Positions 1-8,660 of a stretch of 64,000 nucleotides of DNA are shown piece after piece. The position numbers and the translations under genes are program-made. The first letter of the stretch is position 1, and each line of letters begins with the position of its first letter. The notes below the pieces were generated by a model. That model was not told the DNA's origin, did not search any database, and saw only the letters and a program-made list of their open reading frames with translations. The stretch is from Methylocella tundrae (lineage in GTDB: Bacteria; Pseudomonadota; Alphaproteobacteria; Rhizobiales; Beijerinckiaceae): positions 186,001-250,000 of the forward strand of contig NZ_CP139089.1 of NCBI RefSeq assembly GCF_038024855.1, given 5' to 3'.

Positions 1-518
1 CGCGCCTGGTCGAGCAACCCCTGGTCGTGCACCAGCTGACCTTCGTACTGAGCCTGCGCCAGCTGGTACGGGCGCGGGTCGATCTGGGCTAAGAGATCGC
101 CTTTCTTGACGATCTGGCCTTCCGTGAAGGCGACTTCCATCAATTGGCCGTTGACCTGCGTTTTCACCGTTATGTTGGCGAGCGGCGTCACCGTGCCAAG
201 CCCCGTGACGACGACATTGATGTCGCCGAGGGCGATGGTCGCCGCGCCCACCGGCTGGGCGACGGCGTGACGCGGGGGGCCGCTCGGAGGCGCCCGCTCG
301 GCGGTGACGAAATGATAGGTTGCAAACGCGATCCCCGCCGCGAGCACGATCAGAATCGCTGACCGCAGCGGCGAGCTTTTCCGCGTCGCCGGTTCGGATT
401 CGGGCGCGGCCGGCGCGCCCTTTTCGGTGTCGGGCTTTGCTTCTGCGCTTGGCTCAGCCTCGCGGAGGAAGAACGCGCCGGCAGCATCATTTTCCACCGT
501 GCGTGTGCGGTCATCCAT
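1..518 (-). CDS. RND efflux periplasmic adaptor (HlyD/MdtA family), 3' part missing
   Basis: The minus strand reads continuously from ATG at 518 to the window edge, giving about 172 residues and no stop, so the C-terminal part lies outside. The N-terminus is cytosolic and charged ([11 protein letters not shown]), followed by one membrane anchor near residues 46-62 ([19 protein letters not shown]). Then comes the adaptor signature: [19 protein letters not shown], a biotinyl/lipoyl-like hairpin ([24 protein letters not shown]) and the start of the alpha-hairpin ([10 protein letters not shown]). Such proteins bridge an inner-membrane RND pump to an outer-membrane channel. The NodT-type channel gene lies upstream on the same strand, separated by 283 bp; the pump gene would be expected beyond the window start. 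The family assignment is firm and the substrate unknown. Confidence 0.88.
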   Translation of the reverse strand, partial: MDDRTRTVENDAAGAFFLREAEPSAEAKPDTEKGAPAAPESEPATRKSSPLRSAILIVLAAGIAFATYHFVTAERAPPSGPPRHAVAQPVGAATIALGDINVVVTGLGTVTPLANITVKTQVNGQLMEVAFTEGQIVKKGDLLAQIDPRPYQLAQAQYEGQLVHDQGLLDQA

Positions 519-801
519 CGTCTTGCGTCCAATACCCGTGTCTGACTGCGCCTTGGATGGTTCCCATTCAGCAATCATCGCCTAAAATCGATTGCTATCG
601 TCTATCCAACGCATGAGGTTTTCGTAACGTAAGCAACCAGACAGGATTGTGGTCTTGATGCACGCTACCGTCGGCGTTAATCATGCGCATCAGTGAAACA
701 TAATCATGGCGTTTCTCTAATCAACTCTTTGTTGATAAAATGGTTTGCTATTCGCGGCGCGCTTTGTTCCGAGGCGCAGCCGCGGCAAGGAAAACTCAAA
801 A

Positions 802-2286
802 TCAAAAATGCGGGATCAGCGGGTTGGCGTCCTCGAGCGCCACGCTGCTTGGCAGCAATGCGACGTCCCAGCCGCCGCCGAGAGCCTCGATCAATTGAAC
901 GCTGGCAAGGAAACGGTCCTGGCGAATGGTCAGTGCGGATTCCTGATTGCTCAGCAACTGCGCCTCCGCCACGACCACGGCCGTGAAGGCGACCGTGCCC
1001 GCGGCATACTGATTGAGGAGCACGTCGACCTCTTCCTGCGCGGCCTTGACGGCAGCGTCCTGGACTTTCGCCTGCTGCGCGAGAATGCGCAAAGCCGCGA
1101 GTTGATCCTCGACCCCCTGAAAGGCGGACAGCACCGTCTGCCTGTAATTTGCGACGCTTTGATCGTAAGTGGCTCTGGCGGCGTCGACGGTCGCGCTGCG
1201 TAGGCCGCCATCGAAGGTCGTCTGCACGGCGGCGGCGCCAAGGCTCCAGGCTTCGTTGGCGAGCGAGACGGCGAGAGGCCCGCGTCCGGCGAAGCCAAAC
1301 GCGCCCGAGAGGCTGATGGTTGGATAATAGGCGCCGATGGCGACGCCGATGAGCGCGTTTTGCGCTTGCATCGACCGCTCGGCCGCGGCGATGTCGGGAC
1401 GTCGCTCCAGCAATATCGAAGGCACGCTGACGGGGATCGCCGGCAGGGCGTTCTTGAAGGCGTTTCGCGCGATTGTCACCTCCGCCGGGGGCTTGCCGAT
1501 CAACACCGCGATCGCATGCTCATATTGCGCGCGGCTGATCCCGACATTGATCGCTTGCGCCTGCGTGTTCAAAAGCTGCGCCTGCGCCGTCGCGACGTCG
1601 GCTTTCGACACGGTTCCCGCTGAATACTGATGCTGCGTGATTTCGAGCGTTTTCTGGTAGCTCTGAGCGGTGCGGTTGAGCAGGTCTTGCAGCGCATCCG
1701 CGGCGCGTAGATTGAAATAGGCGATTCCGAGCAGAGACTGTGTGGAAAGCGTCGCATTGGCGAAATCGGCCGCCGAAAGCTGCGCGCCGGCGACATTGCT
1801 CTCGACGGAGCGGCGGATCTGGCCCCAGACGTCGAGCGTCCAGGCGGCGCTCGCGGACAGATCGGATGTTACAAGGGTGCTCGACGTGCCTGTGAACCCC
1901 GACGTTTTCGATCCATTATGCGTTCCCGTCGCGGAGTAATTGACCGCGACGGTCGGAAAAAGCCCCGCTTGCGCCTCCCTGACCAGCGCTTGCGCGGTCC
2001 GATACGCGGCCTCGGCTCCGATGACCGTCTGATTTGAGACCACGACCTGGCTTTCGAGTTCGTTGAGCTTGGCGTCCCGGAACGCCGCCCACCAGGGGCC
2101 GCGGTCCGCCGCGTCCAGCGGCGTTGCGACTTTCCACCCTTTGAGCTCTTTATATCTGGCCGGCTCCGGCGCTGGCGGCTTGATATAATCAGGACCGACG
2201 GTGCAGGCCGAAAGGCCCACGGCCAATCCCATACCGAGTAGCAGCGCCGGGTAGGCGAGTAGTGTTTTCACTCGGCGCTCGCTCAC
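802..2286 (-). CDS. RND efflux outer-membrane lipoprotein, NodT/OprM family
   Basis: A 494-residue protein if read from GTG at 2286. The frame is open further upstream to an ATG at 2475, but a lipoprotein signal (KTLLAYPALLLGMGLAVGL, lipobox LSAC) would then sit some 70 residues inside, so GTG at 2286 or GTG at 2271 is preferred. After the lipidated Cys come TVGPDYIKPP, typical of NodT proteins, and the two structural repeats of the TolC-like fold with long helices (QTVIGAEAAYRTAQALVREAQ; QAQLLNTQAQAINVG; LLERRPDIAAAERSMQAQNA). It forms the exit duct of a tripartite drug or solute efflux pump with the adaptor encoded downstream. The start choice is uncertain; the family is not. Confidence 0.9.
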   Translation of the reverse strand: MSERRVKTLLAYPALLLGMGLAVGLSACTVGPDYIKPPAPEPARYKELKGWKVATPLDAADRGPWWAAFRDAKLNELESQVVVSNQTVIGAEAAYRTAQALVREAQAGLFPTVAVNYSATGTHNGSKTSGFTGTSSTLVTSDLSASAAWTLDVWGQIRRSVESNVAGAQLSAADFANATLSTQSLLGIAYFNLRAADALQDLLNRTAQSYQKTLEITQHQYSAGTVSKADVATAQAQLLNTQAQAINVGISRAQYEHAIAVLIGKPPAEVTIARNAFKNALPAIPVSVPSILLERRPDIAAAERSMQAQNALIGVAIGAYYPTISLSGAFGFAGRGPLAVSLANEAWSLGAAAVQTTFDGGLRSATVDAARATYDQSVANYRQTVLSAFQGVEDQLAALRILAQQAKVQDAAVKAAQEEVDVLLNQYAAGTVAFTAVVVAEAQLLSNQESALTIRQDRFLASVQLIEALGGGWDVALLPSSVALEDANPLIPHF

Positions 2287-2724
2287 TCGTAGAATGTCGC
2301 CTGTGCATCCAGGCTGCGGCTGCAGTCTTAGCCAATGTCCTGCCGGGCGGGGCATCAGCCGCCCGCGTCGGCCTGACGCTCCGGCTTTGGCGTGACGTCT
2401 CGTTTCCTGCGGGCGGAATCTCTCTTCGAGGGCGATGCATCCCGCCGAAGAAGAATAAGCATCAAGCTTGGCCATGAGGTTCTCGTTAACAACTTACCGA
2501 GGCGCGAACAAGGCTGCGCCAAACGAGAAAACGTGACCGCGAACCGCCGCCTCTCACGCCCGACGGCTTGTCTGCGGGCCGGGATAGGGGCTTCGGCGTT
2601 TGCTTGTCCTCGGCCTTGAGCCACGCCGTCACTAATCCGTGATGGTCTTTATTTCTCTGAAACATAGGCCGGATTTGCGGCGAAGATATTGGGCGAACCT
2701 CTCGCGCCCGGAGTTTCCTTGGCG
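2287..2724. other. Intergenic region between divergent efflux and msrQ-like genes
   Basis: 438 bp separate the divergently transcribed outer-membrane lipoprotein gene and the msrQ-like gene. Open frames here are short and show no recognisable domain. It must hold both promoters, but I could not identify convincing -35/-10 pairs or operators. Confidence 0.5.
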
Positions 2725-3636
2725 ATGCCGCACTCAATCTATCCCTCGACCAGCCGGAAGAGCCGTGTTTCGCCGCTAAAGACCGTCGCTCTTCTGAGCG
2801 CGCTTGCGCCGGCTCTTTGGCTTGCCATAGAGGCGGGGCTGGGGCTGCTTGGGGCGCGTCCGCTGAACGAGGCGATCCATCAGTCCGGGCTTTGGTCGTT
2901 GTGGCTGCTTGCCGTGACGCTGGCGGTGACGCCGCTGAGGCGTGCGACGCGCTGGTCCAGGTTGATCTCGATTAGACGGATCGTCGGCCTCTCGGCCCTC
3001 GCTTATGCGTTGCTGCACGTCATTCTCTACGCTTGGGGACAGCATTTTGACGCGCCGCATATCGCATCGGAGATTTTTGCCAGATTCTATCTGACGATCG
3101 GCTTTATCGCTCTTTGCTTACTGTGCGCTCTCGGTGCTACCTCGACCGACGCCATGATTGCCCGGCTCGGCGCCCAAAGATGGAGCCGTTTGCATAAGCT
3201 CGTCTATGCGGCCGCCATCGCATCGGCGATTCACTTCTTCATGCAAGCCAAGCTCGACGTCAGCCAGCCGATTGCGATGGCGGGCATTTTTGCGCTTTTG
3301 CTGGGATGCCGTGTGGCGACGTGGCGGCTTGGCGACCTGTCGGCGGGGGCCGTCGCCAGCGTCGGGGCGTGTGCGGCGGTCGGCACGGCAATCGGCGAAG
3401 CTGTCTGGTTCAAGATTTCGACCGGCGTGTCTTTGCCGCTCGTCCTTGCAGCGAATTTCGACTTTTCCTACGCCGTCCGGCCATGCTGGTTCGTCGCGGG
3501 CGCCGCCTTTCTTCTTTGGATCGCGCGCCTGGCGCGTCCTTTGATCGTTGGCGGCGGCGCGCCGAGCGGGCGCGAAAAGGTGGATGATGCTCGGCTAAAC
3601 TCCAACCAGGCAGCGGCGCTGCGGCTGAAAATTTAG
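2725..3636 (+). CDS. msrQ: MsrQ-like haem-binding membrane protein (ferric reductase-like transmembrane domain)
   Basis: A 303-residue integral membrane protein. The first ATG in frame is at 2725 with a GGAG about ten bases upstream; a TTG at 2689 is less likely. Hydrophobic helices and paired histidines match MsrQ/YedZ: LAYALLHVILYAWGQHF and SRLHKLVYAAAIASAIHFF carry the haem-ligand His residues. MsrQ passes quinol-pool electrons to the periplasmic molybdo-enzyme MsrP, which repairs methionine sulfoxide. No msrP gene is visible on either side, which is unusual because the two are normally adjacent, so the partner is elsewhere or different. It is longer than the roughly 200-residue enterobacterial protein because of extra C-terminal helices. 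Confidence 0.82.
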   Translation: MPHSIYPSTSRKSRVSPLKTVALLSALAPALWLAIEAGLGLLGARPLNEAIHQSGLWSLWLLAVTLAVTPLRRATRWSRLISIRRIVGLSALAYALLHVILYAWGQHFDAPHIASEIFARFYLTIGFIALCLLCALGATSTDAMIARLGAQRWSRLHKLVYAAAIASAIHFFMQAKLDVSQPIAMAGIFALLLGCRVATWRLGDLSAGAVASVGACAAVGTAIGEAVWFKISTGVSLPLVLAANFDFSYAVRPCWFVAGAAFLLWIARLARPLIVGGGAPSGREKVDDARLNSNQAAALRLKI

Positions 3637-3883
3637 GCGGCAAAGCGCTGGATTTGTTCCCGCGCCCTCAAGGCGGACCACGGCGCTCCAGGTGATTTCC
3701 AGGTGCGACGTTAAGACGGGGGCGTTTGACCGAAGAAATAAGAGGTCGTTGCAAAGCCAGGGACCTGAAACGCAGCGCCGCGATGAGCCGGCCGACACAG
3801 TTCTGGCGGAGACGGCGGCAGCGAAGAGGGTCGAGCCAAAGGAAGCGGCGAGCGAGGCGCCTCCAAAATTCTTTTTCTTCGAC

Positions 3884-4120
3884 CTAAGCTTCGATCGTCC
3901 CAGCTTCGGGGGGATGTTGCTCGCCCCGGCGCGGCAGGCTTCCGTGCCTTGCCAGATAGCGCGCCGCGCGTTCGGCCGCCAGGGGATCTGCGAAGCTCTG
4001 GCCTTCCATCGCATCGAAGAGATGAGAAGCGGCAAAAAAGTTAAACGAAACGTCACGCCCGTCCCGGGCGACGATGCCGGCTGTGCGGCCGCTGATTTGA
4101 ATGACATATGCGTCGGGCAT
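3884..4120 (-). CDS. Small conserved-type hypothetical protein, 78 aa
   Basis: I cannot name a function. The start is well supported: ATG at 4120 is preceded by GGGGAG six bases away. The sequence (MPDAYVIQISGRTAGIVARD... SFNFFAASHLFDAMEGQSF... AAERAARYLARHG) has no signal peptide or membrane helix and looks like a compact soluble alpha/beta domain with a disordered Pro/Gly-rich tail. I recall similar 70-80 residue proteins with 'RTAGIVARD...FRFFAS...FDALEG...AERAAR' in Rhizobiales, which supports a real gene. It stands alone between msrQ and prs. Confidence 0.7.
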   Translation of the reverse strand: MPDAYVIQISGRTAGIVARDGRDVSFNFFAASHLFDAMEGQSFADPLAAERAARYLARHGSLPRRGEQHPPEAGTIEA

Positions 4121-4546
4121 TAAGCTCCCCTTCGACCAGCCTCTAACGGGCGACCAATAGTTGATAAAATCTATAGAGTGTAAATGTCAACGCATCGACG
4201 ATCCCATTCTGACGCAAAAGCCGTTCCACCCTGGAGCAATGTGCGCGCGATAACGCCGCGTCGCGCACAACGCCATAGGAATGTTGCGCGAGGCTTGTGG
4301 TTCAATCCCGATGTCGTGTTCGGCCGATGGGCCGCGGGCCGCATGCGCGGTGAACCGGGAAATTGCCCCGCGGCTCGCGCGCCCCGCCACAGCCGAGCCG
4401 AGATGCGTCTCATCTTTTTGATGAATGCAGGTTGCGCCATCGCGCGCAGCGGGGCCTGGCATCAGGCGCATCGGCGTGCGGGAGCGCCGCCACGGATTGC
4501 CGCGATGCGTTGGCCGTGCGCAAGGAAACGATCGGAAAAGGATCGT
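4121..4546. other. Intergenic region downstream of prs
   Basis: 426 bp between two minus-strand genes. Only overlapping short frames are present in both directions, without ribosome sites or known domains. A stretch ending in GGTTCAATCCC was examined as a tRNA T-arm and rejected because the stems do not pair. Confidence 0.45.
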
Positions 4547-5479
4547 TCAGTTGAAAAGGCTGGACACGCTTTCTTCTTTGGCGATGCGCGCAATCGCCTC
4601 GCCAATCAGAGGCGCGATCGAAACGACGCGAATGTTCTTGGAAACGCGAACGGCTTCCGTCGTCTGAATCGTATCGGTCAGAACCAACTCGTTGAGGCTC
4701 GATGCGGCGATTCGAGCCGCCGCGCCGCCGGAAAGAACGCCATGCGTGATATAGGCGTAAACATCGCTTGCGCCCTGGGCGCGCAAGGCATCCGCCGCAT
4801 TGCAGAGGGTGCCGCCGGAATCGACGATATCGTCGATCAATATGCAGATTTTACCGTCAACGTCGCCGATGATGTTCATCACTTCCGATTCGCCGGCGCG
4901 TTCACGACGCTTGTCGACGATGGCGAGCGGCGCATCGATGCGTTTCGCCAGCGCGCGCGCGCGCACGACGCCGCCGACGTCGGGCGAAACCACCATCACA
5001 TTGTCAAGCTTCAGCCGGGCTTGAATATCGCGCACAAGAACTGGAGCGGAGAACAGATTGTCGGTCGGAATATCGAAGAAGCCCTGAATCTGTCCCGCGT
5101 GCAGATCGACCGTCAGCACGCGGTCCGCTCCTGCGCGCGTGATGAGATTGGCGACCAGCTTCGCTGAAATCGGCGTGCGCGGGCCGGGCTTCCGATCCTG
5201 GCGGGCATAGCCGAAATACGGAAGCACAGCGGTAATTCGCCGGGCCGACGCGCGCCTCAGCGCATCGGTCATGATCAGCATTTCCATGAGATGATCGTTC
5301 GTCGGATAGGAGGTCGACTGAACGATAAACGTATCCTGTCCGCGGACATTCTCCTGGATCTCGACGAAAATCTCCATATCGGCGAAGCGGCGGACCTGGC
5401 ACTTGGTGAGCGGAAGCCCGAGATAAGCGGCGATCGCCTCGGTAAGCGGCCGGTTGGAGTTGCCTGACAAAATCTTCAT
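4547..5479 (-). CDS. prs: Ribose-phosphate pyrophosphokinase (PRPP synthetase)
   Basis: 310 residues, the usual length. It transfers pyrophosphate from ATP to ribose 5-phosphate to make PRPP for purine, pyrimidine, histidine, tryptophan and NAD synthesis in the cytosol. The start is ATG at 5479 ([12 protein letters not shown]), although the frame stays open about 280 bp further upstream; the family always begins near this motif and GGGAA precedes it. Visible motifs are the catalytic flexible loop ([15 protein letters not shown]), the ribose-phosphate region ([17 protein letters not shown]) and the PRPP-binding loop ([12 protein letters not shown]). It is monocistronic as far as can be seen. 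Confidence 0.97.
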   Translation of the reverse strand: MKILSGNSNRPLTEAIAAYLGLPLTKCQVRRFADMEIFVEIQENVRGQDTFIVQSTSYPTNDHLMEMLIMTDALRRASARRITAVLPYFGYARQDRKPGPRTPISAKLVANLITRAGADRVLTVDLHAGQIQGFFDIPTDNLFSAPVLVRDIQARLKLDNVMVVSPDVGGVVRARALAKRIDAPLAIVDKRRERAGESEVMNIIGDVDGKICILIDDIVDSGGTLCNAADALRAQGASDVYAYITHGVLSGGAAARIAASSLNELVLTDTIQTTEAVRVSKNIRVVSIAPLIGEAIARIAKEESVSSLFN

Positions 5480-5618
5480 TTGATGAAATTCCCGCGTCGC
5501 CGCCAGTCGATAGCACACTCTTAAATAGAATAGCCTCAGCGGAGCAATGGCCGGGAAGCAAAATTCTATGCGCCTCGCGCGGCAGGCCGGAACCTCAAGA
5601 TTTGTGCTTCTTTCAACG

Positions 5619-5644
5619 CACGAAGCGGCGCGCGCCGCTTCGTG
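5619..5644. repeat. Perfect 26-bp GC-rich palindrome
   Basis: Thirteen consecutive pairs (CACGAAGCGGCGC against its exact complement, no spacer) lie 35-60 bp downstream of the DUF2147 gene and upstream of prs. It can fold into a very stable hairpin in the DUF2147 transcript but is not followed by a T-run on either strand, so it is at best a Rho-assisted terminator, a 3'-end stabiliser or a dyad operator for prs. Confidence 0.6.
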
Positions 5645-5678
5645 AGCGCCGGAGCGTAGCGGCAGGGCGGGGCGCCGG

Positions 5679-6086
5679 TTATTTGACGCGGGTCCACGTT
5701 TCTGACCCGCACACTCCGCCATTGGCGCCGCATCCCTTGATCTGGAGGGCGCGTTCGCCATCCTCGGTCACGGTCGCATTATATAGCAGACCGTCCTCAG
5801 CGTTGTAGGTCGTGCCGGTCCAGGTCTTGTCGCCGCCTGGGCGCAAATTGATCAAGACTTCAAGTCCGATCACCGAGCGGTTGCGCTTGCTGGGGTCTGG
5901 ATTGCGAACGTCCTTTCCGGGCGCTCCCCGCGTTGAGGCGACAAATCCACAAAGAGCCGCGCCGCATTTTTTGATACGCACGGTCGCAGTGCCGTCGCCG
6001 ACGCGCCACTCGCCGATCGGATCGGCGCTGGCCGCCCCGACGGACAAGGCAACAAATCCAAACGCCGCCAAGATGATCCGCTTCAT
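5679..6086 (-). CDS. Secreted DUF2147 family protein
   Basis: 135 residues. ATG at 6086 follows a GGAGGA ribosome site seven bases away. A clear Sec signal peptide ([21 protein letters not shown]) precedes a mature domain starting [17 protein letters not shown]. The DUF2147 pattern is visible: a lipocalin-like G-x-W strand, CGAALCGFV, the [11 protein letters not shown] turn, then [20 protein letters not shown] and a second Cys pair ([11 protein letters not shown]). The family is periplasmic or outer-envelope and of unknown function. Cysteine spacing suggests two disulfides in the oxidising periplasm. It stands alone between prs and a lipoprotein gene. Confidence 0.9.
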   Translation of the reverse strand: MKRIILAAFGFVALSVGAASADPIGEWRVGDGTATVRIKKCGAALCGFVASTRGAPGKDVRNPDPSKRNRSVIGLEVLINLRPGGDKTWTGTTYNAEDGLLYNATVTEDGERALQIKGCGANGGVCGSETWTRVK

Positions 6087-6201
6087 TGTTCCTCCAGCCT
6101 GATTATTTCGGTTGCCTAATCCGCGCGGCTATCGCAGCGGCGGCGAAACCCGTCCAGTGTTTCGACCCGCCCCAAAAATCTGGCGAAGACGGCGTAACTT
6201 C

Positions 6202-6930
6202 TCAGCGAAGGACGGCGGCGCTGAAGTCGCCGGCCGACGCCGATTGCGTTGAGCGCGCTCTTTGCACGATTGTCTGGCCGTCGTCCAGACCGGATGGAGG
6301 CGAGTTGGCGCTCGCGGAAAGCTGGGATCGCGATGAATCGCTTGCCAGGCTTGCGCTTGTATCGGTTGCCGGCGAGGATCGGGCGGCCATCGCCTCGGGA
6401 GTTGCGACAAGGAAGGCCGCGAGGTCGTCCGCGCTTTTGGCGGCAAGTTCGTTCATCGCCGCGGCGTCGAAACCGGACCAGGGATCGGCGCCGTCGCCCT
6501 TGACGACAACGCTGTCCTCGATCCTTTGCGCGCGCTTTTTCATCCCGTCGAAAACATCATACACCACGGCGATGGCGGTTCCTTTTTCAGCAGGGTAGCT
6601 CGTCACATAGCCGCGGATCAGATAGGCAGGCTCCTGCGAGGCTCCAAGCGCGATGTCGCGCTCCTTCGCCTGCGCGGTGAACGCATCCCGCATCTGAGCT
6701 TCGATCGGTTCTGGAACGCCGGTCAAACTCGTCAGGGCAACGCTGACCCCGCGCGGCGTGGCGCCCGTGGGCTGCTTTGCCGCAACGGGTTTGACGAGCG
6801 GTTGCGGCGCCTCGGCGGTGGGGGCTGTCTCGACGCAACCGGCGAGGCAGGCGGATAAAATGACGCAGCTGACGCCAGCTAGGACCCGCGGCTGCGGGTT
6901 GCGCCGGCGCGACGAGGAGGACTGAGCCAT
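6202..6930 (-). CDS. Putative lipoprotein, rhizobial type, unknown function
   Basis: 242 residues from ATG at 6930, preceded by AAGGGG nine bases upstream; an ATG at 6939 abuts that same site and is therefore less likely. An Arg-rich n-region (SSSSRRRNPQPR) and hydrophobic core end in LSAC and LAGC, either of which could be the lipobox. The mature part has one compact alpha/beta domain (GVSVALTSLTGVPEPIEAQMRDAFTAQAKERDIALG... AYLIRGYVTSYPAEKGTAIAVVYDVFD), which resembles a lipoprotein domain common in Rhizobiales. A Ser/Ala-rich, probably disordered C-terminal tail follows. Likely envelope-anchored; no enzymatic motif is seen. Confidence 0.82.
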   Translation of the reverse strand: MAQSSSSRRRNPQPRVLAGVSCVILSACLAGCVETAPTAEAPQPLVKPVAAKQPTGATPRGVSVALTSLTGVPEPIEAQMRDAFTAQAKERDIALGASQEPAYLIRGYVTSYPAEKGTAIAVVYDVFDGMKKRAQRIEDSVVVKGDGADPWSGFDAAAMNELAAKSADDLAAFLVATPEAMAARSSPATDTSASLASDSSRSQLSASANSPPSGLDDGQTIVQRARSTQSASAGDFSAAVLR

Positions 6931-7349
6931 TTGTGTCATCCCCTTAATTGCTTTTGGACCCCGAATTTGGTTTTTGACCCGAAGCCGTGCGGCCGAGCCA
7001 GACGCTTTCAGAACGCTCGATCACGTCTTTGCGCCGGGAAATCCGGCGTCCAAATCCGCGAATCGTGAGAAGCGGTAAACTGAATCTTAACCAAGGTCTA
7101 GCATTTTGGAAGCTCGGCCCCGTAGAGCGCCCGCGCAGATCAAACGCGCCCCGGTTTGCGCCGCATCAATTCGTTCGCATTTGCAATAATTGAGCGTCTG
7201 TCGTACTTTGCGCTCACGGCAGCGTCCCAGTGGCCGCAAGCAGTTTCAAGGCAACACTCGGCCGGCCGTTGGGGCTCGCTGTTTGTCGTGCAGGCAATAA
7301 GAGGTCGGCGCCAGCCCAACCGGACATCAGCCGCGCTGGGATTGTTAGC
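6931..7349. other. Intergenic region
   Basis: 419 bp upstream of the lipoprotein gene. It includes a short perfect hairpin at 7032-7048 (CGCCGG, five-base loop, CCGGCG). No ORF with a ribosome site or recognisable domain was seen; the lipoprotein promoter should lie here. Confidence 0.4.
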
Positions 7350-7649
7350 CTATCTCATGTGCAGGCTGCGCGAAGGCAGCGCATGGGCGCGAGAACTCCA
7401 GCTCTGCCTGCGGCCTGAAAAAGCAGCGGCATATTGCGTGAGCACAAGGCCTGCGACATAGCCGAACTGAAGGCCGGCGACCAATCCGACGATCTGCAGG
7501 CATGACGCCGTCAAAGTTTGATTGATGAGCCCAGGGCCTGTGAGCACCAAAATGATCGCCACCGCGCAAGTCGGGATAAGAATATAGACCCTGAAGAAAC
7601 GTCCGAGGACCAGTCCGAAAAGGACCGCCCCGAGCAGTAAGCTTATCAT
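7350..7649 (-). CDS. Small integral membrane protein, unknown function
   Basis: 99 residues, start supported by GGGAGG seven bases before ATG at 7649. Three hydrophobic segments are visible: residues about 2-18 (ISLLLGAVLFGLVLGRF), 22-40 (YILIPTCAVAIILVLTG) and 50-72 (LQIVGLVAGLQFGYVAGLVL). A basic hydrophilic tail (GRRQSWSSRAHALPSRSLHMR) is probably cytosolic. I recall similar unnamed proteins in Rhizobiales but know no function. It is isolated from its neighbours, with its own promoter region of about 100 bp at most. Confidence 0.68.
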   Translation of the reverse strand: MISLLLGAVLFGLVLGRFFRVYILIPTCAVAIILVLTGPGLINQTLTASCLQIVGLVAGLQFGYVAGLVLTQYAAAFSGRRQSWSSRAHALPSRSLHMR

Positions 7650-7745
7650 TTCGATGCCTCCCGATCGTCTTATCGTTCTTAGTTTCTTAATTCTTGTCTG
7701 TTTTCCTTCGACGGGTTTGCCCTAACGGCTCAAAAATCCAAAGCC

Positions 7746-8318
7746 TCATTTTGCAGCACATCCAGCGAGAGACTGAATTGCGGCTTCAAGACCCGAAAGT
7801 TTTATGACGCCGCTGATCTCGGCGTCGCCCTCGGAAATCTTGACAGACGGCTCGTTCGCATTCCGCCAGGGGCCTGTTGCCAACTGCATTCCGTCTGCTG
7901 GCAGGATAAGGCCGACGCCGGTCGCGACTACGCTACTCACAAAATAAAACTCTTGTTCTCCAACGTGCAAGGTAATTTTGGGGTGTGTTTGCGGAGGAAA
8001 CGGTTCAATCACTACTATAATCGCCTCCACGCCTTGCTTGCTGCAGCGCAGCATTAGTCCGGCTAAACGCGGATCTGAGCGTTTGATATCAGAGATACGC
8101 AGTATAGCGGAAGAATCAGCCCCGCCGTCGACTCCGGGAGAGCGCGTAATCCGCCATGAATTCGCTGGGTCGGAAGGTAAAGCCGTTGAGTCATCAGCTT
8201 GGGCTGCAATGATGTACGGCGGCGGTGCTTGGGAAGATTGCGCCTGACTGGCAAAGATCAGGCTAAAAGCGTGCGCGAAGCAGACGGCAAGCAACGACGG
8301 CCAAGTCGAGCGGAGCAT
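7746..8318 (-). CDS. Secreted hypothetical protein, 190 aa
   Basis: The frame is open up to 8405, but ATG at 8318 gives a plausible signal peptide (MLRSTWPSLLAVCFAHAFSLIFASQAQS) with a purine-rich GAAGAACTTGAG just upstream, so this start is chosen. The mature protein has a Pro/Ala-rich linker and then one domain (WRITRSPGVDG... ILRISDIKRSDPRLAGLMLRCSKQG... ITLHVGEQEFYFVSSVVATG... AEISGVIKLSGLEAAIQSLAGCAAK) with two cysteines that could form a disulfide. I do not recognise the family, though alternating beta-strands suggest a beta-sandwich. A weak resemblance to envelope proteins of the invasion-associated IalB type is possible but unproven. Confidence 0.65.
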   Translation of the reverse strand: MLRSTWPSLLAVCFAHAFSLIFASQAQSSQAPPPYIIAAQADDSTALPSDPANSWRITRSPGVDGGADSSAILRISDIKRSDPRLAGLMLRCSKQGVEAIIVVIEPFPPQTHPKITLHVGEQEFYFVSSVVATGVGLILPADGMQLATGPWRNANEPSVKISEGDAEISGVIKLSGLEAAIQSLAGCAAK

Positions 8319-8433
8319 CTCAAGTTCTTCGGGAGATCGCGGGGGGCGTGAGAAAAGGGAAGGCCGCTGGGTCAAGTCTTGGCCGACGGCGAGCCGCCGG
8401 CCCAATTTTTACATCGGCTGTGCCATTATTGTC

Positions 8434-8559
8434 TCAAAGATACCGGCGATTGAGCCGCCGCACGAAAGCCGGAGCCGCCATAAACCGGTGATTATAGATG
8501 AGGTTCGATATAATCCTGAACGACACAAGCGCGGCGGCGAGAATTGCCAAGGTTCGCAT
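8434..8559 (-). CDS. Possible 41-residue single-pass membrane peptide
   Basis: ATG at 8559 is preceded by AGAAGGAT with good spacing. The peptide MRTLAILAAALVSFRIISNL carries one hydrophobic helix, followed by a basic tail (FVRRLNRRYL). It lies between cysK and the secreted hypothetical gene on the same strand. Short length makes chance occurrence possible; the ribosome site and topology are the only support. Confidence 0.4.
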   Translation of the reverse strand: MRTLAILAAALVSFRIISNLIYNHRFMAAPAFVRRLNRRYL

Positions 8560-8660
8560 AAAGCTATCCTTCTTTCGAGGGCGCATTTCGGCCTCCCGAA
8601 TGCATGCTGCCTCAACGCCCCGCACAGGACGAAGTTCCATGCGGGGCGATGACGCTCTGT

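Noticed and set aside
4290..4325. Possible tRNA suggested by GGTTCAATCCC
   Set aside because: The flanking bases do not form the T-stem, and no acceptor stem, D-arm or anticodon arm could be drawn.
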